A stretch of 64,000 nt of DNA from an uncultured Eubacterium sp. (GTDB lineage: Bacteria > Bacillota > Clostridia > Lachnospirales > Lachnospiraceae), in contig CAJTZX010000012.1 of the NCBI GenBank assembly GCA_910584345.1, positions 14,263-78,262 on the forward strand, in the 5' to 3' direction. Positions 16,430 to 24,726 of this stretch are shown here, piece after piece. The number at the start of each line of letters is the position of its first letter. The first letter of the stretch is position 1. The notes beneath the pieces are model-generated. The model was given only the letters and a program-made list of their open reading frames with translations. It searched no databases and was not told where the DNA came from. The translations under genes and the position numbers were made by a program.

Positions 16430-17126
16430 CAGAAGCAGATTTTTCATCACGTTTTCCGCATTTGTTGTACTTGGCGTTACATTCAAAGTTATGGTGCTCG
16501 TAGAAGGTTTGACAGAAATCCGTCCAGTAAATGCGATTCCTCAGGTGGCAGGGCTTTTGGCAGGGCCGGTTGGTGCGGCCGCCTGTGGGATAGGCAATCT
16601 TGTATCTGATCTGGCAGGAACGCTTTCATTCAGGTCAATTCTTGGAATGATTGCTAATTTTATTGCGGCTTATTTGCCATATCGTCTGTGGCATTCGTTT
16701 TCCAACGAAGAGCCGAATGTGCACAGCGGAAAAAATATGCTCTTATATTGTATGATTGCTTTTGTGACAGCGATGACTGCAGCATGGATACTGGCATTTG
16801 GGCTGTATGTGTTTTTTGATGCGTGGATGCCGGAAATCTATCAATATGTATTTTTTAACAATTTTGGTTTCTCTGTAGGACTTGGAATGCCGCTGCTAAT
16901 TCTTTTTACCTCGGACGCTATTTGTATCAAATGTCAGCCGCGTCCGCAGAAACAGCGGTTGCTGCACAGCAAATATGTCCGCTTTATGATAAGCGCTGCT
17001 TATTTGCTGTTGATGCTTATACTTTTGGGAGGGATCGTATTTGCCGGCCACAGTCCGGTTCATGAACGTTATTTGCGTATAGCGTCTGTTGCAGCATTGC
17101 CATGTCTGATATGCTTTTTCATTTGA
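16404..17126 (+). CDS. Six-helix membrane protein, paralogue of the SpoIIE sensor domain
   Basis: A 240-residue membrane protein with about six helices. It contains GLTEIRPVNAIPQVAGLLAG and a GIGNLVSDLAGT motif. The same pattern occurs at the N-terminus of the next protein (GLTEVRPAAVLPPVCGFIMG, AVGNLAADIYSG), as do YLPYRLWHSF and FFNNFGFSVGLGMPLLIL counterparts, so the two arose by duplication. It resembles energy-coupling-factor-type substrate-binding membrane domains in layout, but I would not assign a ligand. It overlaps the transporter gene by 26 bp. Confidence 0.75.
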   Translation: MQKQWDPGNRSRFFITFSAFVVLGVTFKVMVLVEGLTEIRPVNAIPQVAGLLAGPVGAAACGIGNLVSDLAGTLSFRSILGMIANFIAAYLPYRLWHSFSNEEPNVHSGKNMLLYCMIAFVTAMTAAWILAFGLYVFFDAWMPEIYQYVFFNNFGFSVGLGMPLLILFTSDAICIKCQPRPQKQRLLHSKYVRFMISAAYLLLMLILLGGIVFAGHSPVHERYLRIASVAALPCLICFFI

Positions 17127-17159
17127 TACAGCGTTTGTGACAGACAACAGGAGGATTTT

Positions 17160-19298
17160 ATGAAGTCATTGGTAAAATGTATACTGTCAGCAATTTTGTT
17201 TTTTATGGTTACGATTCCTTTTCGCAGTTTTTTTCATTTGACAGGGCTGACAGAAGTACGGCCGGCCGCTGTCCTGCCGCCGGTATGTGGTTTTATTATG
17301 GGGGCGTCGGGAGCGATTGGCTGTGCAGTTGGCAATCTTGCTGCAGATATTTATTCTGGGTATCCGAAAGAGATTTGTATCTGGGGATTCGGAGCACAGC
17401 TTATTTATGGTTGGCTGCCATATAAGCTTTGGTTTGGCAGAAAAAAACGGGAAATCATTCATTTTGCGAAGGCATGGGATGTGATTCGCTATATTTTTAT
17501 CGTATTTTTGGATTCGATGCTTATGGCTGTGGTATTGGGCGTTATTTTGCAGAAGCATCAGCTCGGAACGCTGCTTTCACAAGATACGCTCGTGCTATTT
17601 TTTAATAATCTTGTCTTTAACCTTGTATTAGGCATACCGCTGCTCATATTGGCTGGTGTTTTCCTGGAAGATAGCAAAGGCAGGGTGTTGACGTTAAATG
17701 TGCGCTTTGTGTTAATTTTTCTGATGCTCAGTGTATTGGCGGCAGCTATGATGGGGGCTGCGTCGTATTTGGAAATGTCGCATTTTGTTACAGATCTCGT
17801 GTCGCTATGGAATCGGATTTATATTCGCGTCAGTATGGTGTTTTTTCTGCTGTGTAGTTTATCGATCTGCTTTTTGCTTCATTTGGAGAAACAGATCACG
17901 ATACCGATAGAGAGTTTGGCAAAGATTGCCGGAAGCTATGCAGACAGGGAAACATTGGAAAAGGGCGGCTGCAGGCCGGACGGCCGAAAGATAGCTTTGC
18001 AGTGTGCGGAGATTGGAAGGTGTGGAGGGGAAACAGGTACGCTTGCATTGGCATTTCAGAAGATGATGCTGGATGTCGAGCATTATATAGCGGATATGAC
18101 ACAGATTACAAAGGAAAAGGAGCGGATCCGGACGGAACTGGATGTTGCTGCAAAGCTGCAGGCCGATATGCTGCCGGATTCGCTGCATCTGCTGCATCAG
18201 TATGAGGAATTTGACATATGTGCAAGAATGGCGCCTGCAAAAGAAGTTGCAGGAGATTTCTATGATTTTTTTCTGACGGATGAAGATCATTTGATGTTTT
18301 TGATTGCGGACGTATCAGGAAAAGGAGTGCCGGCGGCTTTGTTTACGGTCGTTTCCAAGACAATTTTACAGAATTTAGCCGGTCATACAGATTCGGTAAA
18401 AGATGCATTTGAAATTGCAAACAGGGCGCTTTGTAAAAATAACAAAAACGGAATGTTTGTCACAGTTTGGATGGGTATCCTGGCACTTTCTACAGGCAGA
18501 TTAGTATATGTGAACGCAGGGCACAATGCGCCGCTGTTAAAGCAGGGAGATGGACCATATGCGTATGGCCTGGAAAGAACGGGATTTGTATTGGCAGGAA
18601 TGGAAGAGATGCAGTATGAGCAAAAAGAGGTAATGCTAAAGGCAGGCGATACTTTATTTCTCTATACGGATGGAGTTACCGAAGCAAAAAATAAAGACCA
18701 GGAAATGTATGGGGAAGGACGTCTGCAAAATGTTTTGAATGCAAGATGGCAAGAAGGAACAGAGGAACTACTGGCAGCAGTGTGGGAAGATGTAACTGTA
18801 TTTCAGGGAAGAGAAGAACAATTCGATGATATTACAATGCTTGCCGTGCGCTATCATGGCTGTGCATACAAAAAATATACAGGGGCGGCAGAGCTTTCCT
18901 GTCTGGCGGAGATTATGGAGTTTTTGAACTGGGAATTCAGAGAACGAAAGGTGCCTGAGTCTGCAGCAAATACGGTGCGGATGGTTACAGATGAAATTGT
19001 TTCTAATATCTGCTATTACAGCGGAGCACATTTTGTAACAGTAATGATGAAAATAAATACGGTAGAAACGCAGAAAGATAATCAGGGAGGACGTGGGACT
19101 AAAATCACGCTTATTTTTGAAGATGACGGAGCAGCATATAATCCTTTGGAAAAGGAGAAGCCGGATCTTACAAAAGGGCTGGAAGAACGAAAGCCGGGCG
19201 GACTTGGCATTTATCTCGTTAAAAAATATATGGATGATATCACGTATACCTATGTGGAGAATAAGAACAGACTCATTGTAAAAAGGATATGGGTATAA
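17160..19298 (+). CDS. Membrane SpoIIE/PP2C phosphatase fused to an RsbW-like kinase
   Basis: A 712-residue multi-domain regulator. Residues 1 to about 245 are a six-helix membrane sensor, followed by a HAMP-like linker and a coiled coil (TELDVAAKLQADMLP, typical before RsbU/SpoIIE phosphatases). The PP2C-type phosphatase spans about 330-560, with metal-binding AGDFYDFF (about 362), ADVSGKGVPAALF, GHNAPLL (about 454), LYTDGVTEAKN and FDDITMLAV. Residues about 575-712 are a GHKL kinase of the anti-sigma RsbW type, with an N-box TDEIVSNICYY and GGLGIYLVKKYMDDI. Such a fusion can both phosphorylate and dephosphorylate a STAS protein, and one is encoded at 14717. CAGGAGG precedes the start. The operon ends at the terminator that follows. 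Confidence 0.92.
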   Translation: MKSLVKCILSAILFFMVTIPFRSFFHLTGLTEVRPAAVLPPVCGFIMGASGAIGCAVGNLAADIYSGYPKEICIWGFGAQLIYGWLPYKLWFGRKKREIIHFAKAWDVIRYIFIVFLDSMLMAVVLGVILQKHQLGTLLSQDTLVLFFNNLVFNLVLGIPLLILAGVFLEDSKGRVLTLNVRFVLIFLMLSVLAAAMMGAASYLEMSHFVTDLVSLWNRIYIRVSMVFFLLCSLSICFLLHLEKQITIPIESLAKIAGSYADRETLEKGGCRPDGRKIALQCAEIGRCGGETGTLALAFQKMMLDVEHYIADMTQITKEKERIRTELDVAAKLQADMLPDSLHLLHQYEEFDICARMAPAKEVAGDFYDFFLTDEDHLMFLIADVSGKGVPAALFTVVSKTILQNLAGHTDSVKDAFEIANRALCKNNKNGMFVTVWMGILALSTGRLVYVNAGHNAPLLKQGDGPYAYGLERTGFVLAGMEEMQYEQKEVMLKAGDTLFLYTDGVTEAKNKDQEMYGEGRLQNVLNARWQEGTEELLAAVWEDVTVFQGREEQFDDITMLAVRYHGCAYKKYTGAAELSCLAEIMEFLNWEFRERKVPESAANTVRMVTDEIVSNICYYSGAHFVTVMMKINTVETQKDNQGGRGTKITLIFEDDGAAYNPLEKEKPDLTKGLEERKPGGLGIYLVKKYMDDITYTYVENKNRLIVKRIWV

Positions 19299-19341
19299 AA
19301 ACAGGGGACTGTCGTTTCGTGCGACAGTCCCCTGTTTTTAT
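19297..19341 (+). terminator. Strong intrinsic terminator ending the toxin/partner-switch operon
   Basis: A perfect stem of about 17 bp (ACAGGGGACTGTCG against CGACAGTCCCCTGT) with flanking A's and a T-run, directly after the SpoIIE stop codon. Confidence 0.9.
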
Positions 19342-19387
19342 ATGTTCTGTAACAAATGAAATAAGAAAGTCCGTGCTATTGTTACTG

Positions 19388-19921
19388 TTACTGTGTAAGC
19401 GCTACTTTGCCTTTTACCATGTCTGTCAGAATTTGTGCTGCATCATCCATGTCGGAACCTTCCAGATCGGAAATCATTTTATCATAAGAACTGTCAAAGT
19501 CATTCAGATGGCTGTGGGAAAATATCTACCAGTAATTCTACACCCCAGGCTTTGCATGCCGCCTGCTGTTCCTCGTTGTATTCTGCGATAATAGATTCTT
19601 TGCTGTCTGTAGAAAATGTGCTGCCTGTCGAATCTGTAACACCGGTTCCGTAATTTGGGAATGGATAGTTATGGAATCCTACGCCTGTTGTTTTCTTGTA
19701 ATTTTTATCTTCCGATTCTTTTTTGATCTCTTCTTCAGTGCGGTAGCGGTGGCCGTTTTCGTCGATTTCGTAATTGGTTCCTTCAATTCCCCAGTTAACA
19801 AGTACCTGGCCTTCATCAGAGCAGATATAATCTAAAAATTTAATTGCGGCTACCGGATCTTCACAGGCTGTTGTAATACCAACGCCCTGGCCGGTTGCAA
19901 GACCCTGATACATGGACAAAT
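19388..19921 (-). pseudogene. Sugar ABC-transporter binding protein, C-terminal fragment with frameshift
   Basis: On the minus strand the frame MYQGLATGQGVGITTACEDP, then AAIKFLDYICSDEGQVLVNW, is the C-terminal half of a large family-1 solute-binding lipoprotein. It continues through GVGFHNYPFPNYG and AEYNEEQQAACKAWGVELLV. The frame stops at IFPQPSE, but a +1 shift restores a family-like ending (DSSYDKMISDLEGSDMDDAA to VALTQ and a TAA at 19388-19390). At its upstream edge (about 19921) homology ends abruptly where the plus-strand fucosidase fragment begins. It is a double-damaged relic with no signal peptide. Confidence 0.75.
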
Positions 19922-20108
19922 TACGGTGCGTTCTCTGGCAAAGAGTGAAGATCAAAATATACCGAAGTTTCATGGATTGGTTGAGGATGTGGCTGTGCTG
20001 GGGAATAAACGGCCGCCGGAGTGGAGTGTAGATCGGATGGGGCTGCATGTGAGGATGCAGATTACAGACAGGAGATTTCCGGTAGTGCTGCGGGTACGGG
20101 TAAAATAA
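19922..20108 (+). pseudogene. GH29 alpha-L-fucosidase, C-terminal fragment
   Basis: The frame ITVRSLAKSEDQNIPKFHG, then LVEDVAVLGNK, DRMGLHVRMQI and a closing FPVVLRVRVK, matches the beta-sandwich tail of family 29 alpha-L-fucosidases (VTIRSL..., I..V.LLG...L.., PVVLK). The catalytic barrel is missing. The fragment begins exactly where the divergent binding-protein fragment ends, and it stops at TAA 20106-20108. Confidence 0.55.
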
Positions 20109-20129
20109 AGGCATTTTTGAAGCTTTAAA

Positions 20130-20228
20130 AAAAGTTTAAATCGTGCTCAAAATTATCTGATCGAGGATGATATCCTGACTTTGACTCTGATTGATACAGG
20201 AACACATGCCGATTTGTTTCAGGCTTAA
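20130..20228 (+). pseudogene. YafQ-family mRNA interferase toxin, C-terminal fragment
   Basis: About 30 codons read NYLIEDDILTLTLIDTGTHA, then DLFQA and a stop at 20226-20228. This reproduces the C-terminus of YafQ/RelE-like toxins (W.LIY.I....L.L.L.RTGTHSDLF), including the His-x-Asp-Leu-Phe end. The upstream two thirds and any DinJ antitoxin are missing. It is too short for ordinary gene calling. Confidence 0.6.
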
Positions 20229-20335
20229 AAATGATAAGTTACACTTTTACAGAACTTTTTGATCGAACAATGGTATTGTAAGAAATAGAATGCTACCATA
20301 TCACGACGATCCTTATTGCCGGGGATAGGATTCTA

Positions 20336-20364
20336 TTGACATACAGTAAAAAAGTTAGTAAATT
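20336..20364 (+). promoter_or_regulatory. Promoter of the LacI-family gene
   Basis: A consensus TTGACA at 20336-20341, a 17-bp spacer and TAAATT at 20359-20364, 30 bp before the start codon. The region between -10 and start contains an imperfect TAGTAAATTGTTTAGT symmetry that could be an autoregulatory operator. Confidence 0.6.
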
Positions 20365-20393
20365 GTTTAGTGAGAAAGTAGTGGAGGTGTTAT

Positions 20394-21389
20394 ATGGCAA
20401 CAATTAAAGATATTGCACAGCTGGTAGGTGTCTCATCAGCTACGGTATCCAGAGTATTGAATTATGATGAAACCATATCTGTAAATGAGGAAACAAGAGA
20501 GGCCATTTTTGAAGCAGCGGAAAAGCTGCAGTACCGTAAAAAGGTGGTATATCCGAAAATTGAAAATGTAGCGCTGTTGTTTTGGTCTTCGGATAAAGAA
20601 GAACTGGAGGACATTTATTACCGTTCGATTTGTGAAGAGATGAGGCGTCAGGCAGAAAAGAGAAATGTGCAAATTACGCTCATAACAAAAAGCGACGGCA
20701 TAGAGTCCGTGCCCCCAAATGCGAAAGCGTTTATAGGGATTGGATGGTTTTCGCAGAAGGAAATTGACGCGCTGAAAAAAATAACAGATCAGGGTGTTTT
20801 TGTAGAAACGTCTCCAGATGAAAGCCTGTATGATTCGGTACGGTCCAATCTGGATTCTATCGTGACACAGATTGTGGACTTTTTTGTAGCAAAAAAGCAT
20901 AAGAATATTGGATTTATCGGGCCTTCCGATTATGATATTCAGACGTTTGAAAAAGTAATGGATGTAAGACAGTGGTCGTTTATTGAAAGTGTGAAATATT
21001 ATGGATTGTATCAGGAGAGAAATATTTATGTTGCTGATGCGCTGACGGTAAAAGAAGGATACCGGATCGGAATCAGAATGGTGGAAGAGTTAGGGGACCG
21101 GTTGCCGACTGCTGTTTGTATCGCCAGCGATACTTTAGCGGTTGGGATTTTGCAGGCATTTAATGAAAAGGGGGTATTGATACCAAAGAGGACAGAAGTA
21201 TTCAGCATTAACGATATTAATGTTGCGCAATATGTGTCTCCGCCTTTAACGACGTTTCATATTGACATACCTGCCATGTGTGAGAGTGCGCTGGATCTGT
21301 TACAGGAACGTCTGATTAAAAAGAGAGAGATCACAAAAACAGTGTATATTAATGGAAAACCGATTTTTCGTAAAAGTTGTGTCAAATAA
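20394..21389 (+). CDS. LacI/GalR-family transcriptional regulator
   Basis: A 331-residue repressor. The N-terminal helix-turn-helix is textbook (ATIKDIAQLVGVSSATVSRV, then LNYDETISVNEETR), with the hinge region near residue 50-60 and a periplasmic-binding-protein-like sugar domain after it (IGFIGPSDY, TAVCIASDTLAVGILQAF, TTFHIDIPAMCESALDLL). GTGGAGGTG precedes the start. The gene is directly upstream of, and co-oriented with, the galactan operon, whose promoter holds a palindrome fitting a LacI operator. I infer that it is the galactan/galactose-responsive repressor, induced by a galactose-containing ligand. Confidence 0.9.
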   Translation: MATIKDIAQLVGVSSATVSRVLNYDETISVNEETREAIFEAAEKLQYRKKVVYPKIENVALLFWSSDKEELEDIYYRSICEEMRRQAEKRNVQITLITKSDGIESVPPNAKAFIGIGWFSQKEIDALKKITDQGVFVETSPDESLYDSVRSNLDSIVTQIVDFFVAKKHKNIGFIGPSDYDIQTFEKVMDVRQWSFIESVKYYGLYQERNIYVADALTVKEGYRIGIRMVEELGDRLPTAVCIASDTLAVGILQAFNEKGVLIPKRTEVFSINDINVAQYVSPPLTTFHIDIPAMCESALDLLQERLIKKREITKTVYINGKPIFRKSCVK

Positions 21390-21399
21390 AACAAAGGGG

Positions 21400-21438
21400 A
21401 ACCTTTCTGGCTGTAAGGAGCAGCAGAAAGGTTTTTTT
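21400..21438 (+). terminator. Terminator after the LacI-family gene
   Basis: A 10-bp stem (AACCTTTCTG at 21400-21409 and CAGAAAGGTT at 21424-21433) followed by seven T's separates the regulator from the galactan operon. Confidence 0.88.
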
Positions 21439-21541
21439 GTGTATAAATTACAATGAGAATCATTTTGGAGACAGAAAAACGCTGTTTTTTTGTGCAATAC
21501 GATGAAAAATGAAATTTGACTATTTTTTGTTTTATAGATGA

Positions 21542-21595
21542 TTGACAAAATAGTAAAACGTTGCTAATATATTAATAAATAATTTACTAGTAAAT
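21542..21595 (+). promoter_or_regulatory. Galactan operon promoter and LacI-type operator
   Basis: TTGACA (21542-21547), a 17-bp spacer and TAATAT (21565-21570) make a near-ideal promoter. Just downstream, across the expected transcription start and early leader, is the perfect 14-bp palindrome ATTTACTAGTAAAT (21582-21595), placed where a bound repressor would block initiation. The adjacent LacI-family protein is the obvious candidate. Confidence 0.7.
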
Positions 21596-21632
21596 AAATA
21601 AAATATTTATCAAATGGAGGTAAAACCGAGCA

Positions 21633-22748
21633 GTGGATAAGAGTTTTATTAGAGGAATGGACATTTCAACACTGTTGGAACTGGAAAAATCGGGAGCCGT
21701 ATATTATGAAAACGGGCAGCAGAAAGAGTTGCTGGATATTTTGAAAAACAATGGAGTGAATCTGATCCGGCTTCGAATCTGGAATGATCCTTACGATGAA
21801 TCTGGTTGTGTTTATGGAGGAGGAGGGAATGATTTTGACTCGGTATTAAAAATGGCGGAAAAAATTCGTAAGAAAGAATTGATGTTTTTACTGGATTTTC
21901 ATTACAGTGATTTTTGGACAGATCCAAAGAAACAGGTAAAGCCCAAAAAATGGAAGTCATTATCAGGCGACGCATTGAAAGCAGCGTTGTATCACTACAC
22001 AGAACAGATTTTATTGGAATTAAAGAAAAACGATTTGGTGCCAGATATGGTGCAGATTGGAAACGAGATTACAAATGGTCTGCTTTGGCCGGACGGACAG
22101 CTGCCAACGTACCGAAACAGGGAAAAGGAGCAGCCACATCGTGATTATCAGCATATGTTTTCGCTGCTGGAACAAGGAATTCGGGCAGTGAGAAATGCAG
22201 CTGACCAGGCAAAGATTATTCTGCATTTGGATTATGGCGGCGACAACGGTCTTTATCGGGAATGGTTTGATGCAGCGACGGACAATGGTATTGACTATGA
22301 TATGATAGGACTTTCTTATTACCCGTACTGGCATGGTACGTTGGAAGATCTGGAAGCAAATCTGCAGGATATTAGCCGGCGGTATCAAAAAGATGTTTTG
22401 GTGGTGGAAACGTCTTATGGATTTACGTTGGAAGACCGGGAGGGGTGTTCTCTGCTGTTTACGAAAGAACTTGCAGCGCAGACAAAATATGCGCCGACTC
22501 CGCAGGGGCAAAAAGAGTTTATCGAAGAACTGATTCAATGTATCCACAGAGTAAAAGACAGAAGAGGGAGAGGGTTTGTATATTGGGAGCCTGCATGGAT
22601 TCCTGCCGGATATTCTACCTGGGCTACACCAGAGGGCCAAAAGTATATGGGCGATACCGCTCCACAGGGCAATACCTGGGCGAATCAGGCGTTGTTTGAT
22701 TATAATGGCAATGCGCTGCCTGCATTGGCAGCTATTAGAGATAGTTAA
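21633..22748 (+). CDS. GH53 endo-beta-1,4-galactanase, intracellular
   Basis: A 371-residue glycoside hydrolase family 53 enzyme that hydrolyses beta-1,4-galactan (type I arabinogalactan side chains). It begins directly with the family fold (SFIRGMDISTLLELEKSG), with NLIRLRIWNDPYDE following. The acid/base Glu is about residue 145 in QIGNEITNG and the nucleophile about 259 in VVETSYGF. A GTG at 21633 is the best start, with ATGGAGGT about 11 bp upstream; the first internal ATG (21657) would cut into the conserved start. No signal peptide is present, in contrast with the second GH53 at 24.7 kb, so it probably acts on imported galacto-oligosaccharides. It is first in the operon. Confidence 0.93.
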   Translation: MDKSFIRGMDISTLLELEKSGAVYYENGQQKELLDILKNNGVNLIRLRIWNDPYDESGCVYGGGGNDFDSVLKMAEKIRKKELMFLLDFHYSDFWTDPKKQVKPKKWKSLSGDALKAALYHYTEQILLELKKNDLVPDMVQIGNEITNGLLWPDGQLPTYRNREKEQPHRDYQHMFSLLEQGIRAVRNAADQAKIILHLDYGGDNGLYREWFDAATDNGIDYDMIGLSYYPYWHGTLEDLEANLQDISRRYQKDVLVVETSYGFTLEDREGCSLLFTKELAAQTKYAPTPQGQKEFIEELIQCIHRVKDRRGRGFVYWEPAWIPAGYSTWATPEGQKYMGDTAPQGNTWANQALFDYNGNALPALAAIRDS

Positions 22749-22860
22749 TCCCCATTAAAGCGTCAGCCAGAGAATAAAAAAATCTGGCAGCAGCGCAAGG
22801 AGTTACCTGAACGGTTGCAATTTGAAATATCAGCAAGGTTAGAAAGAGAGGAAAACCAGG

Positions 22861-24114
22861 ATGAAAAAGAAAATGATTTGTATGGTACTGGGAATGATCG
22901 TAGCAGGCGCTATGGTAGGCTGCGGCAGCAGTGGAAAGGCAGATGGAAACGAAGGCAGTCAGCAGGCATCGTCTGATGCAGCGGATGGGGCCGGCGGTGG
23001 AGACAATACTGCCGTCATCTGGACGAATCTGGAAAATGAGGCTAAGGTATTGTCAGAATATGCTCAAAAGTGGGAAACCGAAACCGGTAAAAAAGTGGAA
23101 GTGATTCATGAGACGGCAGATATTCAGCAGTTTGCGCAGGCGGTAAAAAGTGCGGATGGGCCGGATGGAATCTATGGGGTGGCAAACGACCAGCTGGCTA
23201 ATTATATTGATGCGGGACTTGTGCAGGAAGTTCCAGAGGATGTATATAAGGATGAAGATTATGTAGCTGCGTCCGTGCAGGCATGCTACGCGCAGGGAAA
23301 ACGTTATGGGGTTCCTGTAGCGGTTGAGACAAACGCATTATTTTATAATACAGAAAAAATAAAGGAACTGCCGCAGTCGTGGGAAGCGTTGCTGGATGTT
23401 GCAAAAGAGCAGGGCGGTATACAGTTCGACGCTACGAGCATTTATTACGATCTTGGATTTTTACGGGCGTATGACAGTTATATTTTCCGTTATGCAGATG
23501 GCAGCTATGACGTGGAAGATATCGGACTTGGAAATGAAAATGCTGTAAAAGCGTATGCGTTTATTCAGCAGTTGGCAGCAGATTATAAGTTTATCTCTTC
23601 TGATATTACGAGTGATACGGCGAAAAGTAATTTCCAAAATGGTGTGACGGCATTTTACATAGGAGGTCCTTGGGATATTGACGGTTTAAAAAACGCTGGG
23701 ACCCCATTTGCAGTAGCGCCAATGCCGCAGCTAAACGGAAAAGATTTTGTAACGCCGGTAGGCACACAGGTTGGATTTGTAAGTGCAAAGTCTGACAGTC
23801 AGGAGACGGTATGGGAATTTTATCAGTATTTAATGGAAAATTCTGCAGTTGACGTATACAATGCGGGCGGAAGAATCCCGGCTTTACTGGCAGCGCAGGA
23901 TAAAATTGAAAAAAATGAAGAGACACAGAGTTTTATCACGCAGATATCTTATGGGGAACCAATGCCGACTGCCTCAGAATTAGGGCAGGTGTGGACGCCA
24001 TTTTCGGATAATATGAAGCTGATGTTTAACGGGCAGGTGACGCCGGAGCAGGCAGCAGAATATATCGGAACGCAGGTGGCAGAAGGAATTGAAATGATGA
24101 ATTCCGGTAAATAA
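22861..24114 (+). CDS. Sugar ABC-transporter substrate-binding lipoprotein
   Basis: A 417-residue family-1 solute-binding protein similar in layout to maltodextrin/galacto-oligosaccharide-binding proteins. The signal peptide MKKKMICMVLGMIVAGAMVG ends in a lipobox with Cys at residue 21 (AMVGCGSS), followed by an acidic/Ser-rich linker. Core motifs are TNLENEAKVLSEYAQKWETE, PDGIYGVANDQLANYIDAGL, VPVAVETNALFYNTEKI and FYIGGPWDIDGLKNAG. AGGAAAACCAGG precedes the start. By position it is the binding subunit for the galactan operon (GanS-like role). Its cognate membrane permeases have been largely deleted, so its transporter must be supplied elsewhere or be lost. Confidence 0.9.
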   Translation: MKKKMICMVLGMIVAGAMVGCGSSGKADGNEGSQQASSDAADGAGGGDNTAVIWTNLENEAKVLSEYAQKWETETGKKVEVIHETADIQQFAQAVKSADGPDGIYGVANDQLANYIDAGLVQEVPEDVYKDEDYVAASVQACYAQGKRYGVPVAVETNALFYNTEKIKELPQSWEALLDVAKEQGGIQFDATSIYYDLGFLRAYDSYIFRYADGSYDVEDIGLGNENAVKAYAFIQQLAADYKFISSDITSDTAKSNFQNGVTAFYIGGPWDIDGLKNAGTPFAVAPMPQLNGKDFVTPVGTQVGFVSAKSDSQETVWEFYQYLMENSAVDVYNAGGRIPALLAAQDKIEKNEETQSFITQISYGEPMPTASELGQVWTPFSDNMKLMFNGQVTPEQAAEYIGTQVAEGIEMMNSGK

Positions 24115-24135
24115 ACAAGGTCAGGAGGAATAGGA

Positions 24136-24726
24136 ATGCGTGGAAATAAGAAAGCGGGAAGAATTGCGTATGCATTCATAGCGCCTGCATTGGTGTCCAT
24201 CTCAATTTTTACGGTTTTGCCAATTGTATATACAATTTTTATATCATTTACAAACTATAACATGTATCATCTGGATGATTTTAGTTTTGTAGGGATTGTC
24301 AACTATTTGGACGTATTAAGCGGGAGTATCAGCAAAGTGTTTTTCCCGGTGCTTGGATGGACGCTTGTATTTGCAGCGCTCAGTACGGTTGGGGCGTATT
24401 TGATCGGAATGGGGCTTGCTGTATTATTAAACAATCCGCATATGCGGGAAGCAAAGATTTATAAATCTCTGCTCATTGTTCCATGGGCGCTTCCGGCTAC
24501 CATTGCTATTTTGGCATGGCAGGGATTGTTAAACGAGCAATACGGCGGGATTAATAATCTCCTACATATGCTGGGAATTTCCGGCATTCCATGGATGACA
24601 GATGTATTTTGGGCCAGAACAGGCATTATTATCGTCAATCTTTGGCTTGGATTTCCGTATATGCTGAATGTATGTCTGGGCGGGCTTCAGTCGATCGATC
24701 AAGGTTTTATTGGGAGCGGCTCTTAG
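24136..24726 (+). pseudogene. MalF-like sugar ABC permease, 3'-truncated
   Basis: A frame of 196 residues that reads as the N-terminal two thirds of a MalF/GanP permease: AFIAPALVSISIFTVLPIVY, TNYNMYHLDDFSFVGIVNYL, VPWALPATIAILAWQGLLNE and FPYMLNVCLGGLQSIDQGFI. It then ends in GSGS and a TAG at 24724-24726 just where the EAA loop (contact with the ATPase) should begin. At about 24,700 the DNA switches to the signal-peptide region of a GH53 gene in a different frame. The rest of this permease, and the second permease expected next to it, are absent. Confidence 0.88.
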
